Of a DNA stretch of 64,000 nt, positions 44,623 to 57,914 are shown in pieces. A program made the translations under genes and the position numbers. Below the pieces are notes generated by a model that saw only the letters and a program-made list of their open reading frames with translations, ran no database searches and had not been told where the DNA came from. How positions within the stretch are numbered: the first letter of the stretch is position 1; each line of letters opens with the position of its first letter. The DNA comes from Curvularia sp. ZM96 (lineage: Eukaryota; Ascomycota; Dothideomycetes; Pleosporales; Pleosporaceae). The stretch lies in assembly GCA_022457065.1 (NCBI GenBank), contig JAJGBQ010000004.1, forward strand, positions 3,720,001 through 3,784,000, read 5' to 3'.

Positions 44623-46233
44623 TTAGTGGTTCTGCTGGTACATTTGTGGGTTCTGTCCGTAGGGCGATTGTGGGTAACTGCTGCTGTTACTATTGGGACT
44701 GTTGTACGCATTGCTGTTGGGGGTGGCATACTGAGCCATTCCCTCAGGAAGACCGGGGCTTTGCGTTCCATACTGGGGCGCAGTCGTGTTGCCAGAGGCA
44801 GCCGGCTGGTACCCGATGGGAGGGAGCTGAGGGTGTGAGGGCGCTTGCCCGGGGACACCAACTCCTTGTCGCATGCCGCCATAGACGGGAGCTTCGGGAG
44901 CACCGCCCTCGTGAGCACGCTGCTGCGCGTCGGCACGGTGTCGCTCCTCGTCAGCCTTGCGTGCGGCTTCTTCCTCCTTCTTCTTGGCCTTCCACTCCTT
45001 ACGGATCTCCTTGAACTCTATCGGGATGAAGTCAGCAACAGATCTATAATGAAGTGGCATATTGAGGTGCCAAGACCATGGGCGCGGTGCATGGATCGAG
45101 GGTGGGTTGTTTAGCGTCCGTCGTCATAAGCTACCCAGGGCGGGAGGATGGCGCTGCACCAACACCATCCCAAGTGCTAACTTAGCGCCCTAGGCCCCTT
45201 GCAAGGGCCCGCCACTACCACCACGATGTATCCAGCCCGCAAAAACCAAATATTCATCGTGAAATGAAAATGGGAAAAAAGAAAAGAAAATTTACTTACC
45301 TTCGGGAGTTCGCTTGGAGCCGTGAGACTGCATGGTGACGTGGGCGTTCAAGTGGTTCAAAGTACCATACGCCTTTTCACAGCCGTTCCAGCCGCACTTG
45401 TACATGCGCTCGATTTCTTCGTATCGCCGACGTGGTCGCTTGTGCTGTTGTGCGCCAGGAATGGGAACGAATGAATAGACTGTAGACAGAGGGTGTCCGC
45501 CCTATACGCGCGAATGATTGTTAGTGACGAGTTGCTTGAAATGAGTGAAGCAACGCGCTCGCGCACGCGCGGACATTGTTTCGCAATGTCGCGCGCATTT
45601 TCATAGAAGAATGGAAACAAGAAAAAGACTTACAGTTGGTGGTCGCTGAACAGGCGAAACCATTGCAGGCGCAGGCGGGCCTGAAGAGGCGGGATGACCG
45701 TAGTGCATGCCAGGCTGGGGGTAATGACCTGCCCATTCAGGGCGCGATGGATAGCCCATGGGTGTTTGGGGCTGACCCGGGTAGTGCTGCATGTCGTGGT
45801 GAGGAGTGTAGGGAGAGTACTGCTGCTGGTGACTGGCGTAAGTCGGGCTCGTCTGGGCGGCGATTGATGGATCTATAGGTACATCCGAGTCAGATTTGAG
45901 TTGGTGCGGTGACTGATGGCCATTTGCTTGACCATCCGGGAGAGGCATTGACGGACTTTGTTGTTGCGCCATACCAGCGGGTGCTTGCGCTTGAGCAGCG
46001 GGTTGATACGAACGTTGAATGTACTCGGGGAATGAGCCTGAGCGAGCAGACGAAGGGTTCAGACTGTAGTCTGAGTTTGGCGTGAGGTTGGAGGATCGAG
46101 GATCTTGTCCTTGGGGAGGGTATTGCGCAGCAGATGCTTGATCTGCAGAGGCAGCCTCAGAAAGTGGTTCAGGAAAGGTTGGGTAGGGCGAGCTCAAACC
46201 TGACTGCGGGTAGTCTGCTTGTCGTGCGTCCAT
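44623..46233 (-). CDS. Con7-type C2H2 zinc-finger transcription regulator, 398 aa
   Basis: Exons 46233-45634, 45501-45300 and 45017-44623 (introns of 132 and 282 nt, longer than the local norm). Exon 1 is Gln/Pro/Ser/Tyr-rich (HHDMQHYPGQPQTPMGYPSR). Exon 2 encodes the conserved core: YSFVPIPGAQQHKRPRRRYE, then a single C2H2 finger with Cys236, Cys241, His254 and His260 in YKCGWNGCEKAYGTLNHLNA. Exon 3 continues with EFKEIRKEWKAKKKEEE, a charged helix, then a Gln/Asn/Ser tail (PNSNAYNSPNSNSSSYPQ). This core plus the basic lead and charged helix is the Con7 pattern. In Magnaporthe oryzae Con7 controls conidium shape and appressorium formation. The gene is alone in a gene-poor block, with 9 kb of non-coding DNA upstream. 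Confidence 0.9.
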
Positions 46234-49200
46234 AGACTGTGTGAAGCGTGGGCAAGTGGTGTCGAGGTACCTTAGGCTGGACGCTGAGGCTGGATGGTTG
46301 GATGGGTGCGCCCACGGGGAGGAATGGCTGCAGAGATATGTCCGTCGCGAACCGTCTTTCGGATGATTTGCCGCGGTCTGGTGGAAGACAGGCAGCTAGA
46401 GCGTATAAAGACGTAGCTAGCCTGTGTTCGGCCAAGAGATGCACAGCCAGAAAACCGGAGAAGCGAAGTGGTCAGGCCGTGGGTAGCGTGGAAGTTAAAC
46501 GCGGATGATTTGCAGACGGTGTGTTTTCCACGACGCCCAGGTGGAGGGACAAGCAGTTCGGCAAATGTGCGCCGTCAAAAAAAGATAACGCACGGAAGGC
46601 GCAAGGTCGAGGGCACCGGGGCAGGGGAGGCAGCTAGCGGACGAGAGATCTCTCGAATCGCGGAGCAGCTGGCGCGGTGCAGAGGGGAGTGCAACGCAAA
46701 GGTTACACAATCGGTGCTAGTGAAAGAACGAGCTTGCACTGCGGGTCTTGCTGGGGCGAGAGTGAATTTGGAACACAGCTAGTGACAGCGCGGCCTAAAG
46801 GCTTTTAGACTCAGTGGCGTGCGCCTGGAGGGCAGCGGCCAATGGATCCGCGTGGAAGAAATGGCGGCTTGCCCAGCAGGCCTTAGCACACTCGATGAGG
46901 TAATTCGCGCCCGTCGAGGCAGTGGCAGGGATGGGCTGTTAGTCGGTAAAGCCGAGCCGTAACAGTGGGAATGCGTGCTGGTGGTGGTGGAGCAGCTAGG
47001 CCGGGAGGGGGATGGCGCAGCGCGCAAGAGTGTGGGACGCGGGCGTGCGTGAGGGTGGGCTTCTAGTGCGAGAGCGAGGAGCGAGCGAGCGCGCGAGGGG
47101 AGGGGGTGTGAGAGAGTGCGTCGTGGGTGGACGGTGCGTGGTCGGGTGGCCTGTGCGCAGCCGTGGTGGGAGGGGCGCTAGTGACGAAGAAACCAGGGTT
47201 GGGTTGAGCGTGTTCGCCGAGGGGGGGTGCAGGTGGCCACCAAAGACGTCGCTCTGGATGCGCGTCGCTGACTGGCCCAGCACACGGTGCGATGGGGCAA
47301 AAGGCTCCAGTCGGCCCGTTGTGGTAACAATGACTGAAGGTTTCGCGCACGCTGTGGCTCTCTCCCAGCCGCTGCGTGTCCCAGAATGCTCAGCTCCGCC
47401 GAGCGTGCCGAGCGATCAGCCTCCTGTCGCGGCCGCTGCTCCGAGCCAATTTGGCACTGCGCAGGCGAGGCGGGCAGGCAGGGCAGGGCAGGCAGGCAGG
47501 CAGCTCCGCGGGAGTGGAGCGGGCGTGTGAGGATGGGCGATGGACGTGTGATGTGCACGTCTGGTCTTGCCTGCGACGAGACGGGCAGCGCAGTGCAGCG
47601 CAGCGGTGGAGCGCCTTAGTGACGAACGCGCCGGGTGGGCGGCGATCGCGTTGCTTGGTGGCAGTTGCACGTGTAGTCGCGCAGCGGGTGCGCGATCTGG
47701 TATGCCTGGGGCCTGGGGGGCTTGGGGAGGGGGTAAGGGTGACGGCAGCGTTAGGGCAAGGCACTGGTAGCGGGCGCTTCGTGGTTGGGTTGGGATGGTA
47801 GTCGTGGTTGAGCAGGTCAGATTCGCGATGTAGACTAAGAGGGGGGGCTAGCACAGAAGCTGGTTAGGCGACAAGAAGAGCGAGGCCCGGCTAGTCAGAA
47901 AAACAGTCCGACGCTGCTGACTAACCCGCGTCCTGACGTATTGACCGCCCTTTGCTGGCCCCCCCGTTTTGGCCCTCGCGACGATGCTCAGCAGGCGCCC
48001 CGGCAGTGCTCGTCGCCGGCGTGCATGCTCACACGGACGGCATGCTCGTGTGCAGCGCGTGCTGTCCTGGCCTCGCGGTCGGCGTCGTCTGTCCACGACG
48101 TGCAAAGAAGAATGCGGCCGTGGCATGAGGCTGAGAGCTAGCTCTTCGCGCTAGACGCGGCAAACCCACGTTAGAGGTACCTTGGGCCCTACCTGGATAG
48201 TATACATTGCTTGCGTGCTGCACTGCACTGTACTCTGCGCCGCACTGCGTCCACCACAAATTTGCCATCCCACCTGCTCGCCGCTGCCCTCTGTCCTCGG
48301 TCGCCTTCGCCCGCACACTTGCCCGCGCCTTTGTCCTCGTCCACGGCTTTGGCGGGATCCCCCGACACCCCGGCACGAGCGGCCTGCAAAACGACTGCAT
48401 GCAAATATTGGACGTGGCACAGACCTCGACGACCGGCAGTCATGCCTAAAGCGTCGACGAGCGCGAGCTTCCGACAAAACCTGCCTCGTCGATTGCGGTG
48501 TGGGCAAAAACAACATGCCACCACCCTTCGGTACCGGCACAAAAGACGTTGTCGACCTTCTTTTTCTCCCTCTCCCTCGGTGCTCTCGTCGGCTCCTGCT
48601 GCTGCCATTCGGGCGACGTTCCGGCCGTCGCTTTCGTGATCTCATGCCGCTGACAGACTCGGTTCCTCGTCAAAGCCCGAGTGCCCATGCGCGCGGCATC
48701 ATAGCTACGGCATCTCACATGTCGAGATGCGCTAAACCCTCCCCCCTCGCCCACCAGATGCCGCAGGGGCCGTTTCGTGCTCGCCTCAAACCCCCGCTTT
48801 CGCAGTCGCAAACTTCACCACATGGCGGCCGCATCGTGATTTTCTCCCTCGTGCATCCTGCCACCCTTGCATAGCTGCTGTCAGCAGACAAAATATCGCT
48901 GCACCTAGACCCCGCTGATTTTTTTTCCTGGCGGATCCCGCCATCCTTGCTCCTGCTCCCTTGCCCGGTACGCTGTGACTTGCCCGGCCTACCCTATCCC
49001 TCGACCCAAAAAAAACACACACTTGCGCTATTTCGCTTGTGTATGTACATAAGCCTGCAAAGGAACAGTGGGCCCAGACTCTTGCTCCCATGCCATGTCA
49101 CTGTACGCACATATGTACATAGTACAAGGACATGTCCAACGGCTGAACGGTACACTTTCTGGCTTCGTCTCGCCCAATGGGTAGGGTCCTGCCGAGGGTG

Positions 49201-50591
49201 TCTGCCCCGGTTGCCCGTACCCGACACCATCTAGGCCAGCCACTTGTCGCTTGCCCATGGCTCTTTTTGAAATTGCAGCCGAGTGTTGTCGTCATAGACG
49301 CGTCTGTGTCGAAGAGCAAACAATGCCATGTAGTCCTCTCTGGGCACCTGTTGAGCAGAAGCAAGATGCGTGCATGTCGCCCAATCTCGCTCGACGTGAT
49401 TGGCTGTGCGCTACCAAGACTGATCCGACCCAGGATGAATACGAGTAGATGACACTAACCATTTGCACATGCGCCGTCGAACGGGAGCGGGCGGTAACCT
49501 CGATCAGAACGCGAACACCACGCCGCCATTAGACTATCTCGACTTCACTTTGCAACAACATACTCAATGCTGCTCGTTGCCCATCTGCCCGCTCTGCCAC
49601 AGCCATGGCCATGCGAGACGCAACGTGATGGTGCTTCGCATGCACCCGTCGGCATGATGCAGTGCGTCATGTGCGGCTGAGTATCAGTTCGTGACAAGAC
49701 GCTGATGATGTTGCCAACGCTGCAATCTCACTCAGACGTGTTGGCTACCTACATACGAAGTACGTGGGAAGAAGGGTCCTTGGGCCACGAGTCGGTCGTC
49801 GTGGTCTGGCCGTGTCATGACCATGGGAAAGACATGAGCAATTGCGGTGCAGCATGTCATGGGAAGGCGACATGTTCTCAGGGCTCACGGCTAAACTCTG
49901 GCGGCTTCGTTCGTATCCAGGAACGCTCTGCTGGTGCAAGTCGAGCGAGCGAGCGACAGTGACAGGGGCGGTCCCTGTGGACACACCCAACGAGGGCTGG
50001 TGGCTTTCCATGGATCGGTGCCATTAGGACGAGTTGGGCCGAGAGATGCCTCGTGGCGGAGATATGCACGGAGCTTCCTGGGAAAGGCGAGAGGGTCGCC
50101 AGGAGGCTGGCGGAAGCGCGGAGTTTACCAGACCAGAGGTGTCATGATGCGGGCGCTACCAAGGCCGATTTCGAGGCCGGCCTCGACGACTTGGTTTACG
50201 TCGAGACGTGGTCATTGCTGCAAGGCAACACCTACCACCCACCGCGCCTGTATGTATGTCCAAGTCCGAAATTATTCGCTGCCCTCGTAATGGACCACGC
50301 GGCAGGGCGCATCCAGCCAGCGGGCTACCTTCCGCCGACAGAATGAGGAAGCGGCAGCGGTTTTGCCCATGCAGTGTTTCTGGCACACATGGGGCCTGGA
50401 TGCACCCTACCCTGCTTTTCCACGTCGAGTGCGCATTCTTCCTCCACTCAGAAATCCACTCGGACGCGTTCGACGGTCCCTATACACGGCCGTCTTATAT
50501 GTGCCCGCTGGCGGCCGGCAAGGGAGCAGGTCGATGCTGGATGCTCGCCGGCGCACGTCAACGCCGAGATGCAGGTCGTCATGGCCGTTGT

Positions 50592-50641
50592 CAGCAGCAG
50601 CATCAGCAGCATCGTCATCATCGTCGTCGTCGTTGTTGGTG
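50592..50641 (+). repeat. imperfect trinucleotide repeat (CAG/CAT/CGT)
   Basis: About 16 consecutive trinucleotides, mostly CAG, CAT and CGT, lie in the non-coding block. One frame would encode a Ser/Ile/Val run, which looks like chance. Confidence 0.65.
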
Positions 50642-53600
50642 TTGCACAGGAGATGAGATGCACTGGGTGGGTGCGACGTCGGAGTAGCTTCCGCGCCACG
50701 CCACTCTCCAATGCCCTGCACCTTCCTCGTTGGGCGGGCTGCAGCAGGAACAGCAGCAAGCAGCATCGCACCTCGCTCATCAACTGCATTCACCACTGCC
50801 AAACCACGTCACCCGCCCTCGCTGAGTCGTGGCCACACAAACATGTTGGGCCCTTTCCACGGTACGGAGGCGATATTCTCCGCGTTGCTCACGCCTCTTC
50901 CTCAACCACACGACTCGTCCTTCAGTCATGACATCGCCTCGCATACTCTCGTCCACTTTTCGGATGAGGGTCTTATGCCTCTGGCCGTCCTACCCGACAC
51001 AACCAACAGCAGCGCCTGGAGTCGAGCCCCAAGACTACCATGTACAAGCACACTACCCCGCGATGCCACTACTTGCCCACCCCCTGTGTCCTGGATGCCC
51101 ACCCTCCCTCTGGCCTCACTACGTTCCTGACAAATAACGCTTCTACAGGACCTGTGTGCATGTCTGCGCCCCAAGAACAGCAGTCCAGAACGGCCGAAGA
51201 ATGACCGACGTTGCAGCTCGCAGATCTCTTTGGCGTGGGCTCGGCCTGTGCGGTGTTCTTCCCTGATCCCTGCCATCACCTGCTGCCTTGGCTGCAAGCC
51301 TCCCCAGCTCGGACCTTCTTTGTCTTCTCCGACCATGACTGTGCAGCATTAGTGCACAGGCCTCGCCTGCTCCAGTCTCCATGGTCGTCTGTTTGTCGCA
51401 GTCAACATGCCTGCTCTGGTTTCCTCAAGAACGTTCAATGCTGAGTGAGGTCAAGTGAAACGCACGAAACAAACTCAGCGGAAGGGCCCCCAGGTTGCTC
51501 GACCGCCCATAACATTTGGCCCCATTCGGCCGCAGTGTTCCAATGTCGCCTTGGATCATCGAGTATCCCCAGCGGCAATCCTTTGTAACACCTCTCGAAG
51601 GCTATTCCCAGTTCTCGATACCTGGAATTCGTTATCCCTTTGCCCCACCATGCAAAATCGATAAAGCTTGTTGTATTTTAGTCTACACATTTCCAAGATG
51701 AAACGGAATCCTACTTGGCCACCCCGAGTCGCCCGGTTGGTAGCGTGAACCTAGCTCTGGGTCGTGGTAATTTTGGGGTCGAGCGTCCAATGCCTGGTCA
51801 CCTGTCAACCACCTGTACCATGTACAGCTCGGACATGCGTATTCCACGACAAAGACAGCAGTGCCCACTGCATCACAAAAATTGCCTGTCTTGGTTGACA
51901 CGCGTCATTTCTCGTGATTTCAATAAAACCCGAACAACTGTGTCCCGGAAATGGCCGCAGGCAATATTCAAACTTCATGTCCTGTGGTTCGGATTCATCA
52001 TTTCCGGCCTCGACTCCGCAGATCGCATGATCACTGTCAATGGATATCCCCTCAGAAACACACCGCATTGATCTAGACGTGAGCGTCTCGATCCGATACT
52101 GCCGAATGCCACCGTTCCAGCAATGAATCTCGGACACATGATCAGAGCCAGGGAGATACTTTGGTACCGAGCCTTGATGCATGCTGCCGTCATTGACCAT
52201 GCATGCGCGTGCTTTTCGTCAACCGAACTATCTCCTTGCCTCCAACTTGTCCCATGAAGCTAGTAGGGAGATGCGTCCAGTAAATACGGCATCCATGTCA
52301 GCGGAAGCCCAAGCCACAGCAAAGCCACAAGGGTCATACTCAATCTCCTTTGGCTCTCAACGCAACGGTTGGGATGTTCCAGACCTTGATTTTGAGTCTG
52401 GTGTCGTGCAGTAGCGGGATCGATCTAGTGGTCAACCTAGTACTGCAGATGCATTCACATGCTTGGCTTACATTACCCACTACGTAACCAAACAATGTCT
52501 ACTCACACGAGTAATACTCTCCTCCTAGTATACATGGCTACTGTTCCAGAAACCAAGTTACACATTTTCCACAGCATCATGTCGACGTACATGACGTTCC
52601 TCCTTTATCCTGGCCGTAGTACTAACAATCCACCCCGGAGTTATGCCCGACTGCTTGGTTTACGTGCGGCCGGACCTCCCGCTCCATGGATCTCCCATAG
52701 CGTGTGTTGCGCCATATCCCTAGCGATCGTCATCCGATCCGTGGCCCCCTTCCCCCCAAGCCAGCCCATCGTTCAAGATGTCCAGTCTGTGTTTCGGTCC
52801 ACTGCTAGTTTACAATCTATCTCGACTCCTGTACTGGGGTTATGCATACCTCTGTTTTTGCTTGGCAAGATCAGCTTACGGTGTAGGCGGTAGGCAAGGC
52901 TGCAAGAGAAAATAGCTCATCTTTCATCATGTGGGTGGTGTGGACACTAGTTACCCCCGCAATAATCATGCTCCAGACGCTGTGTTTGAGCGTATAGAGT
53001 TTACGTTGTACAAATATGTAACTTTCCACACTTCTTGCTTACCGATTTGGAAAGCATGTGGTAATTCTCACACCGACATTTGAAGCTTCATTTGGAATAG
53101 ATGGGTGGCGAGGATATCACATGGATGGGTGAATAGCGGGGCTGGAGAAAGGATGGTGCTCATCATCTCTCTCTTTCTAATCCGAGAGAATCTACTCGCA
53201 TGACCTTTTCTTGCTCTATATTGTATACTGCAGCAGATTGCTGTTACAGAGTGTCTGGCAAAAAGGCAGAGCTATGCATGAAACCGCGTTTTCTCTCGTG
53301 TGTCTTGCTGTATTCACAACCCTACATATTGTTTCATCACAGTATGCGTCGTGGAATGATGTATATTGTATCAATACACTATCAGAAACAATCGAGCGAG
53401 ATTCGTACTACATGTACTCTTACGAGCAACATTTCATCACTACCTCCTAAATAGTTTTTTCCTATCTTAAAGAAACATGATGACCCTTTTCTTTCACTAG
53501 AGATGGGATACACATTAGCTACTCTTAACGAAAACCCATATCCATTGTACATCCTACCTCTCTCCTTTATCCTTTCACTCCTAGCTCCTCTTCTCATGCA

Positions 53601-54021
53601 GCCATCGTAATCCTCACATCACACATGCACGCCTAATTTAAAGAAAATAAAAAGAGGTGGCTTCTAGAAACTCAATAGCTTAGCAAAAGCTACAATAGCA
53701 TTCGCTAAGAAAGATAACATCCTATTCATCTAAAAGGAAGGAAGAAAGGCATAGATACACATTTACATGTTAAATCAGACATATGTTTACATGTCACTCA
53801 TTCATCTTACATGTCTCATCGTCTACACACTCTTCTGTGAAATACTACATGAAAACATGAACACGACTACAGCTAATAAAAAATTCCATCTCTACACGTA
53901 CTTTGTCCTCTCTCTCTATCTTACATATGCAACTCCTTTTATTCTCCCCCCTACATCCACGCTCATCAAATCCCACTTGCATATTTCTCCCTCCCTCCCT
54001 CTCTCTCCCACTCCCCTTCTC

Positions 54022-54023
<2 letters not shown>

Positions 54024-54054
<31 letters not shown>
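54024..54054. repeat. (CA)n(TA)n microsatellite
   Basis: A short CA run (ACACACACA) passes directly into an (AT)n run of about 11 units. Simple-sequence DNA outside any supported gene. Confidence 0.85.
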
Positions 54055-54357
54055 GCGCACTCATTCACACGGGAAACACTACACCACACCTTCGTCTTCT
54101 TAACTCTACTACTCATCCTCCTCTTCGTCCTGCTAGTTGTGAACTGCATCTTCACCTTTCTCTACACCCACAACACTACAGCCCGTACAATGTGTATATC
54201 GGTTTATTTAGGTTCTGCACGAGACGTCGCTTCAGTAGTACTCATCCACTTATAGGGGATAGAAGGGAAGTAAGAAAGATAGGATTCTAACCAGAAGATG
54301 AAGAAAAATACCATCTATACACGCAAATTATTTGGTTTCTTGTCTTACTGCTTACTG

Positions 54358-54393
54358 CCTCTCTCTCTCTCTCTCTCGTTGTCTCTCTCTCTC
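54358..54393 (+). repeat. (CT)n microsatellite
   Basis: About sixteen CT units interrupted once by GTTG. It lies in the AT-rich part of the intergenic block. Confidence 0.85.
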
Positions 54394-55320
54394 ACTGGCG
54401 TGATAGCGAGGGACGAGGAAGAGAAGAAGAAAAGAGGTATAGTAGGAAGTAAGAAGGATGTGGTATGTGGAGTACTTGGGAGCTAGGATGATGCATGTAA
54501 GAAGATGAGTGTTGGACTTTCCTCTCGTTTTCTCTTATTCTCTCTTTATTTAGGATAAACTATATAAGTAAAGAGAGAAAGAAAATAAAAGAACTAATAT
54601 TGTTTTAGCGAAAATTCAAAATCAGAATTCGTCGAAACAAGAGGAACAAGACAATAGCCTGACTTGACTTTATCGTTGCTACCACCGTATGTACACTGAC
54701 TAGGCCTTGTGACTATTCTCATCATCACTATCACTGTTGGAATGAAAGTAGAATGACCAAGTTACCCTAGACTCTCCATGCCAGCAAGACACATCTATGA
54801 CACACGTTCAGGCAGAAACCTGTACACGACCTGAGTCACTTTCAAGCAACAAGACACAAAGTGAGAACGTATACAAGCACTAATAAAACCAAAACGAGAG
54901 GAACATGTCACAGCTGAGTACAGTACAAGTAACGAGACATGCTGAGTAAATTCTATACGACTATTACTTGAGAAGACTTTTTTTCTGTAATGAAACACGC
55001 CACCAGCGCCAGGATGCAAGGTGGCGAAATGACCGCAGGAAACGGCTGCAAACACGCAGCTATCATAAACAATCAAAACATATACCAGTCTAATATGCAG
55101 GCGAACTGTTCTGCCAAGCTGACATCATGTCCATGCATGGAGATCACAGCTCTGTCCCTAGGGTATCAGTGTACGCCTGAGCAGGTACAGCGGCATTCGG
55201 AAAAAGAAAGAAAGAAACATGAGGCAAGTCCAAGATCATAACCGGCCTCCAACGTCTAGAGAGGATTGGAATCGATGCTCATCGTTCGGATGATGGTCAA
55301 GTGGACATGACTGACGGTGT

Positions 55321-57914
55321 TTACCAGCGGCTGTTGCGAACAGGGTCGCCGTTACCTCCGGTCCAGCCTGATATCTAAGTTAGAATTCGTTCATTGCTCA
55401 AAGGAGTGAAGAAACTTACCGCCACCGCGTCCGCCGCGACCTCCTCCACGGCCACGGCCACCTCCCCAGCGGCCACCGCCGCCGCCGCCGCCACCGCCGT
55501 AGCGGGCCATCTCGTGGAGACGAGGATCAATCTGCTGCTTGGACTCTTGGAGAATGTTGACGAGATCACGAGCCTGCTTGGAGTCTGGAAGATTGTTAGC
55601 GATCTACACTCAGCAATTGATAGGAATATACGTACTCTCTGTAGTGAAAAGGGTAATGGCAGTTCCGTTAGCGCCAGCACGAGCAGTACGACCAATACGG
55701 TGGATGTAATCCTCCGAGTTGTTGGGGTAGTCATAGTTCAGCACGTGAGTAATGTTGCGAACATCTTAAGAGCAAAATGTTAGTGACTGATAAAAAAGAG
55801 AGCAGACGACGATCATGATTGGATCGCGTGAAGCTGCAGTATGTTGCATGCAACCGTCTCTGTGCGCTACAACGAAGATCACGACATCAAGTCCAGTGGA
55901 AAGGCTGTGGATATCTCCTGGTCCAGGAAACCCTTGGAAGAGACTGCGACTTAAGCAAGTCATATATCTCAGGCAGCTTGCTTCAGTAATACGTCGGTAA
56001 TACCAGAAACAGAAGGTAGCGAAGACTGTAAACCTCGCCAGCGTGACCAAGGATCCCTGGGGATCAGATACGAGAGAGATGCAAGCCCTGGATGATGGCA
56101 TGGGAGCGAGTGTAACAAGCGCACAAGACGACCTAAGCAGAGCACAATGGCAGTTCACGCGTAAAAATATTTGGAGGGGGAGGGGGGACTGGAGGAAGGG
56201 GAGGTGGGGGGTTTTCAATCATACCAATACCACGGGAAGCTACATCGGTAGCAACCATGATGGGGCTCTTGCCGGTCTTGAACTCGTTCAGGACCCAATC
56301 ACGTTCGTTTTGCGCCTTGTCACCGTGAATGGCTAGAAGAACGTTAGCTGTGTTCGTGTAGTAGGGACAAAAATCAACTTACAAAGCGCTGGCCAGCCGT
56401 CTTGACGAAGGAATCGGGTGATTTCGTCAGCAACACGCTTGGTGCCGGTGAAGATCAAGATCTTGTTCTCCTTGTCACTCATGATGGTCTCGAGATGCTT
56501 GGCCATACGGTCGCGCTTCTCGAACTCTGTGCAGACCTCGACGATCTGCTGAATGCGGTGGTTGGCGGAGAGGTCCATGGAACCGATGTTGACCTGGATC
56601 CAATCCTTCTGGTAATCGGCAGCAAGCTGGCGGACTTCCTTGGGCCATGTAGCTGACCACATGCAAGTTTGACGGTCAGGACGGATCTGGCCGATGATCT
56701 TGCGAATCTGAGGCTCGAAACCCATGTCAAGCATGCGGTCAGCCTCGTCGAGAACCAGGTAGGTGACACGGCGAAGGTTGGTCTTGCCGGCCTCAAGCAT
56801 GTCGATAAGACGTCCGGGAGTGGCGATGCAAACTTCGACACCGCGAGAAAGGTCACGGATTTGAGGACCCTTGGGAACACCTCCGTAGACACAGGTGTTT
56901 CGGATGCGCGAGGACTTTCCGAACTTGCTGATTTCTTGCTGAATCTGGACAGCGAGCTCACGAGTGGGAGCGAGGATGAGGACGATGGGACCGTCACCGG
57001 GAGCAAGGAGGGGCTGAGCGTTGATGTGGACGATAGCAGGAAGACAGTAGGTGAGCGTCTTTCCGGAACCAGTCTCGGCAACACCGACAACGTCACGACC
57101 AGACAGAGCCATGGGCCAACCCTGGGCCTGGATAGCAGTGGGCTTTGCGAAACCCTGGGCCTTGACCTCGTTCATAACGTAAGATGGGAAACCAGCCTCG
57201 TCGAAAGTTGTGACTGGCTTGGGAACGTTGTTGCCCTTGACCGTCATCTGGTGCTCCTTGCGGTATTCGGCAACCTCAGCATCGGAGCGTGCGGTGACTG
57301 CGGGATCCTCCTTGTAGAAAGACTTCTCGAACTTGGGGAGGGTGTCAAGGTCTGTTCAGATGTTAGTACTGGTATTCAGGAAGATGGTGCAAATCAACAT
57401 ACCCCACTGTTGCTGCTTCAAGCCTTGTCCGAGCTGTGACATGCGGTCACCACCGTCGCGACCACCATAGCCGCCACCGCCGCCGTAACCACCACCACCG
57501 TATCCACCGCCGCCGCCACCGTAGCCGTTGGAGCCACCGCCTCCGTAACCGCCACTAAGAAACATGTTAGCATATGTACCAGGAAAGAGATGGGTGAGAC
57601 AAGGGGGATTCTACGTTGTCGCAGCAAGTACGTGACCGCGCGCTTGGTATAGCAAACCAAGCAAAACGGCCTCCGGACTAGAACTACGCGCAGAATCGTG
57701 AGAAAGAAAATAGCTGATGGAGGGTGTCCTATAACCACGACTGTGATGCCTTTCCCGGGTAAAGGGGATGTGATGTATCGTCGTACCCATACGATTCATA
57801 GCGGCTTGTCGAGTTGCTGTAAGACCCGTATCCACTGTTGCTGTAGTCGTACCCGTTGGAGTAGCCACGGCCGCCATCGCGACCGCCGCCGCCGTATCCT
57901 CCACCGTAGGACAT
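55321..57914 (-). CDS. DBP2: DEAD-box ATP-dependent RNA helicase DBP2 (p68/DDX5 family), 565 aa
   Basis: Seven exons: 57914-57787, 57554-57403, 57351-56383, 56332-56225, 55764-55636, 55584-55420 and 55367-55321; all phases match. The N-terminus is Gly/Tyr-rich with YGGGG units. Helicase motifs: Q-motif region GFAKPTAIQAQGWP, motif I AETGSGKT (185-192), APTRELAVQ, TPGRLID, motif II DEAD (295-298), SAT (326-328), LIFTGTKR, motif V ATDVASRGID and HRIGRTARAG. The C-terminus is an RGG-type tail ending in PVRNSRW. Dbp2 remodels RNA and mRNPs and works in nuclear transcription-coupled processing and ribosome biogenesis. Four introns are 50-52 nt; the first is 232 nt. The fourth is 460 nt and splits motif V before DVRNITHV. 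Confidence 0.97.
55765..56224 (-). other. 460-nt intron of DBP2, probably regulatory
   Basis: Donor GTATGA at 56224 and acceptor TTAAG at 55765; the coding frame resumes exactly at the Asp after ATDVASRGI. It is nine times longer than the other internal introns of this gene and begins, on the gene strand, with a C-rich tract (56170-56215). As I recall, budding- and fission-yeast DBP2 carry a long conserved intron at a late position used for autoregulation. A matching site here would extend that to this fungus. Confidence 0.6.

Larger units (their letters stand above)
46234..55320. other. 9-kb gene-free region upstream of the Con7-type gene
   Basis: This separates the Con7-type start from the DBP2 3' end. 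From 46234 to about 51400 it is GC-rich, so long open frames arise on both strands by composition; none shows splice sites or domains. A CAG/CAT/CGT trinucleotide patch lies near 50585-50640. From 51400 to 55320 GC falls; 53630-54600 is AT-rich with (TA)n and (CT)n tracts. A long 5' leader, enhancer DNA or non-coding transcripts for the regulator are possible but not visible from sequence alone. Confidence 0.5.

Noticed and set aside
46900..51150. Many ORFs of 90-230 codons on both strands (for example 47012-47530 and 48182-48874)
   Set aside because: They overlap in several frames in GC-rich DNA, are Arg/Ala/Pro-rich in every frame, and none shows splice sites or domains.
52459..52893. 144-codon plus-strand ORF with hydrophobic patches
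   Set aside because: No signal peptide, no coherent membrane pattern and no neighbouring exon; probably chance.
53767..54255. 162-codon ORF across a (CA)n(TA)n repeat
   Set aside because: Low complexity from microsatellites and CT-rich sequence rather than coding selection.
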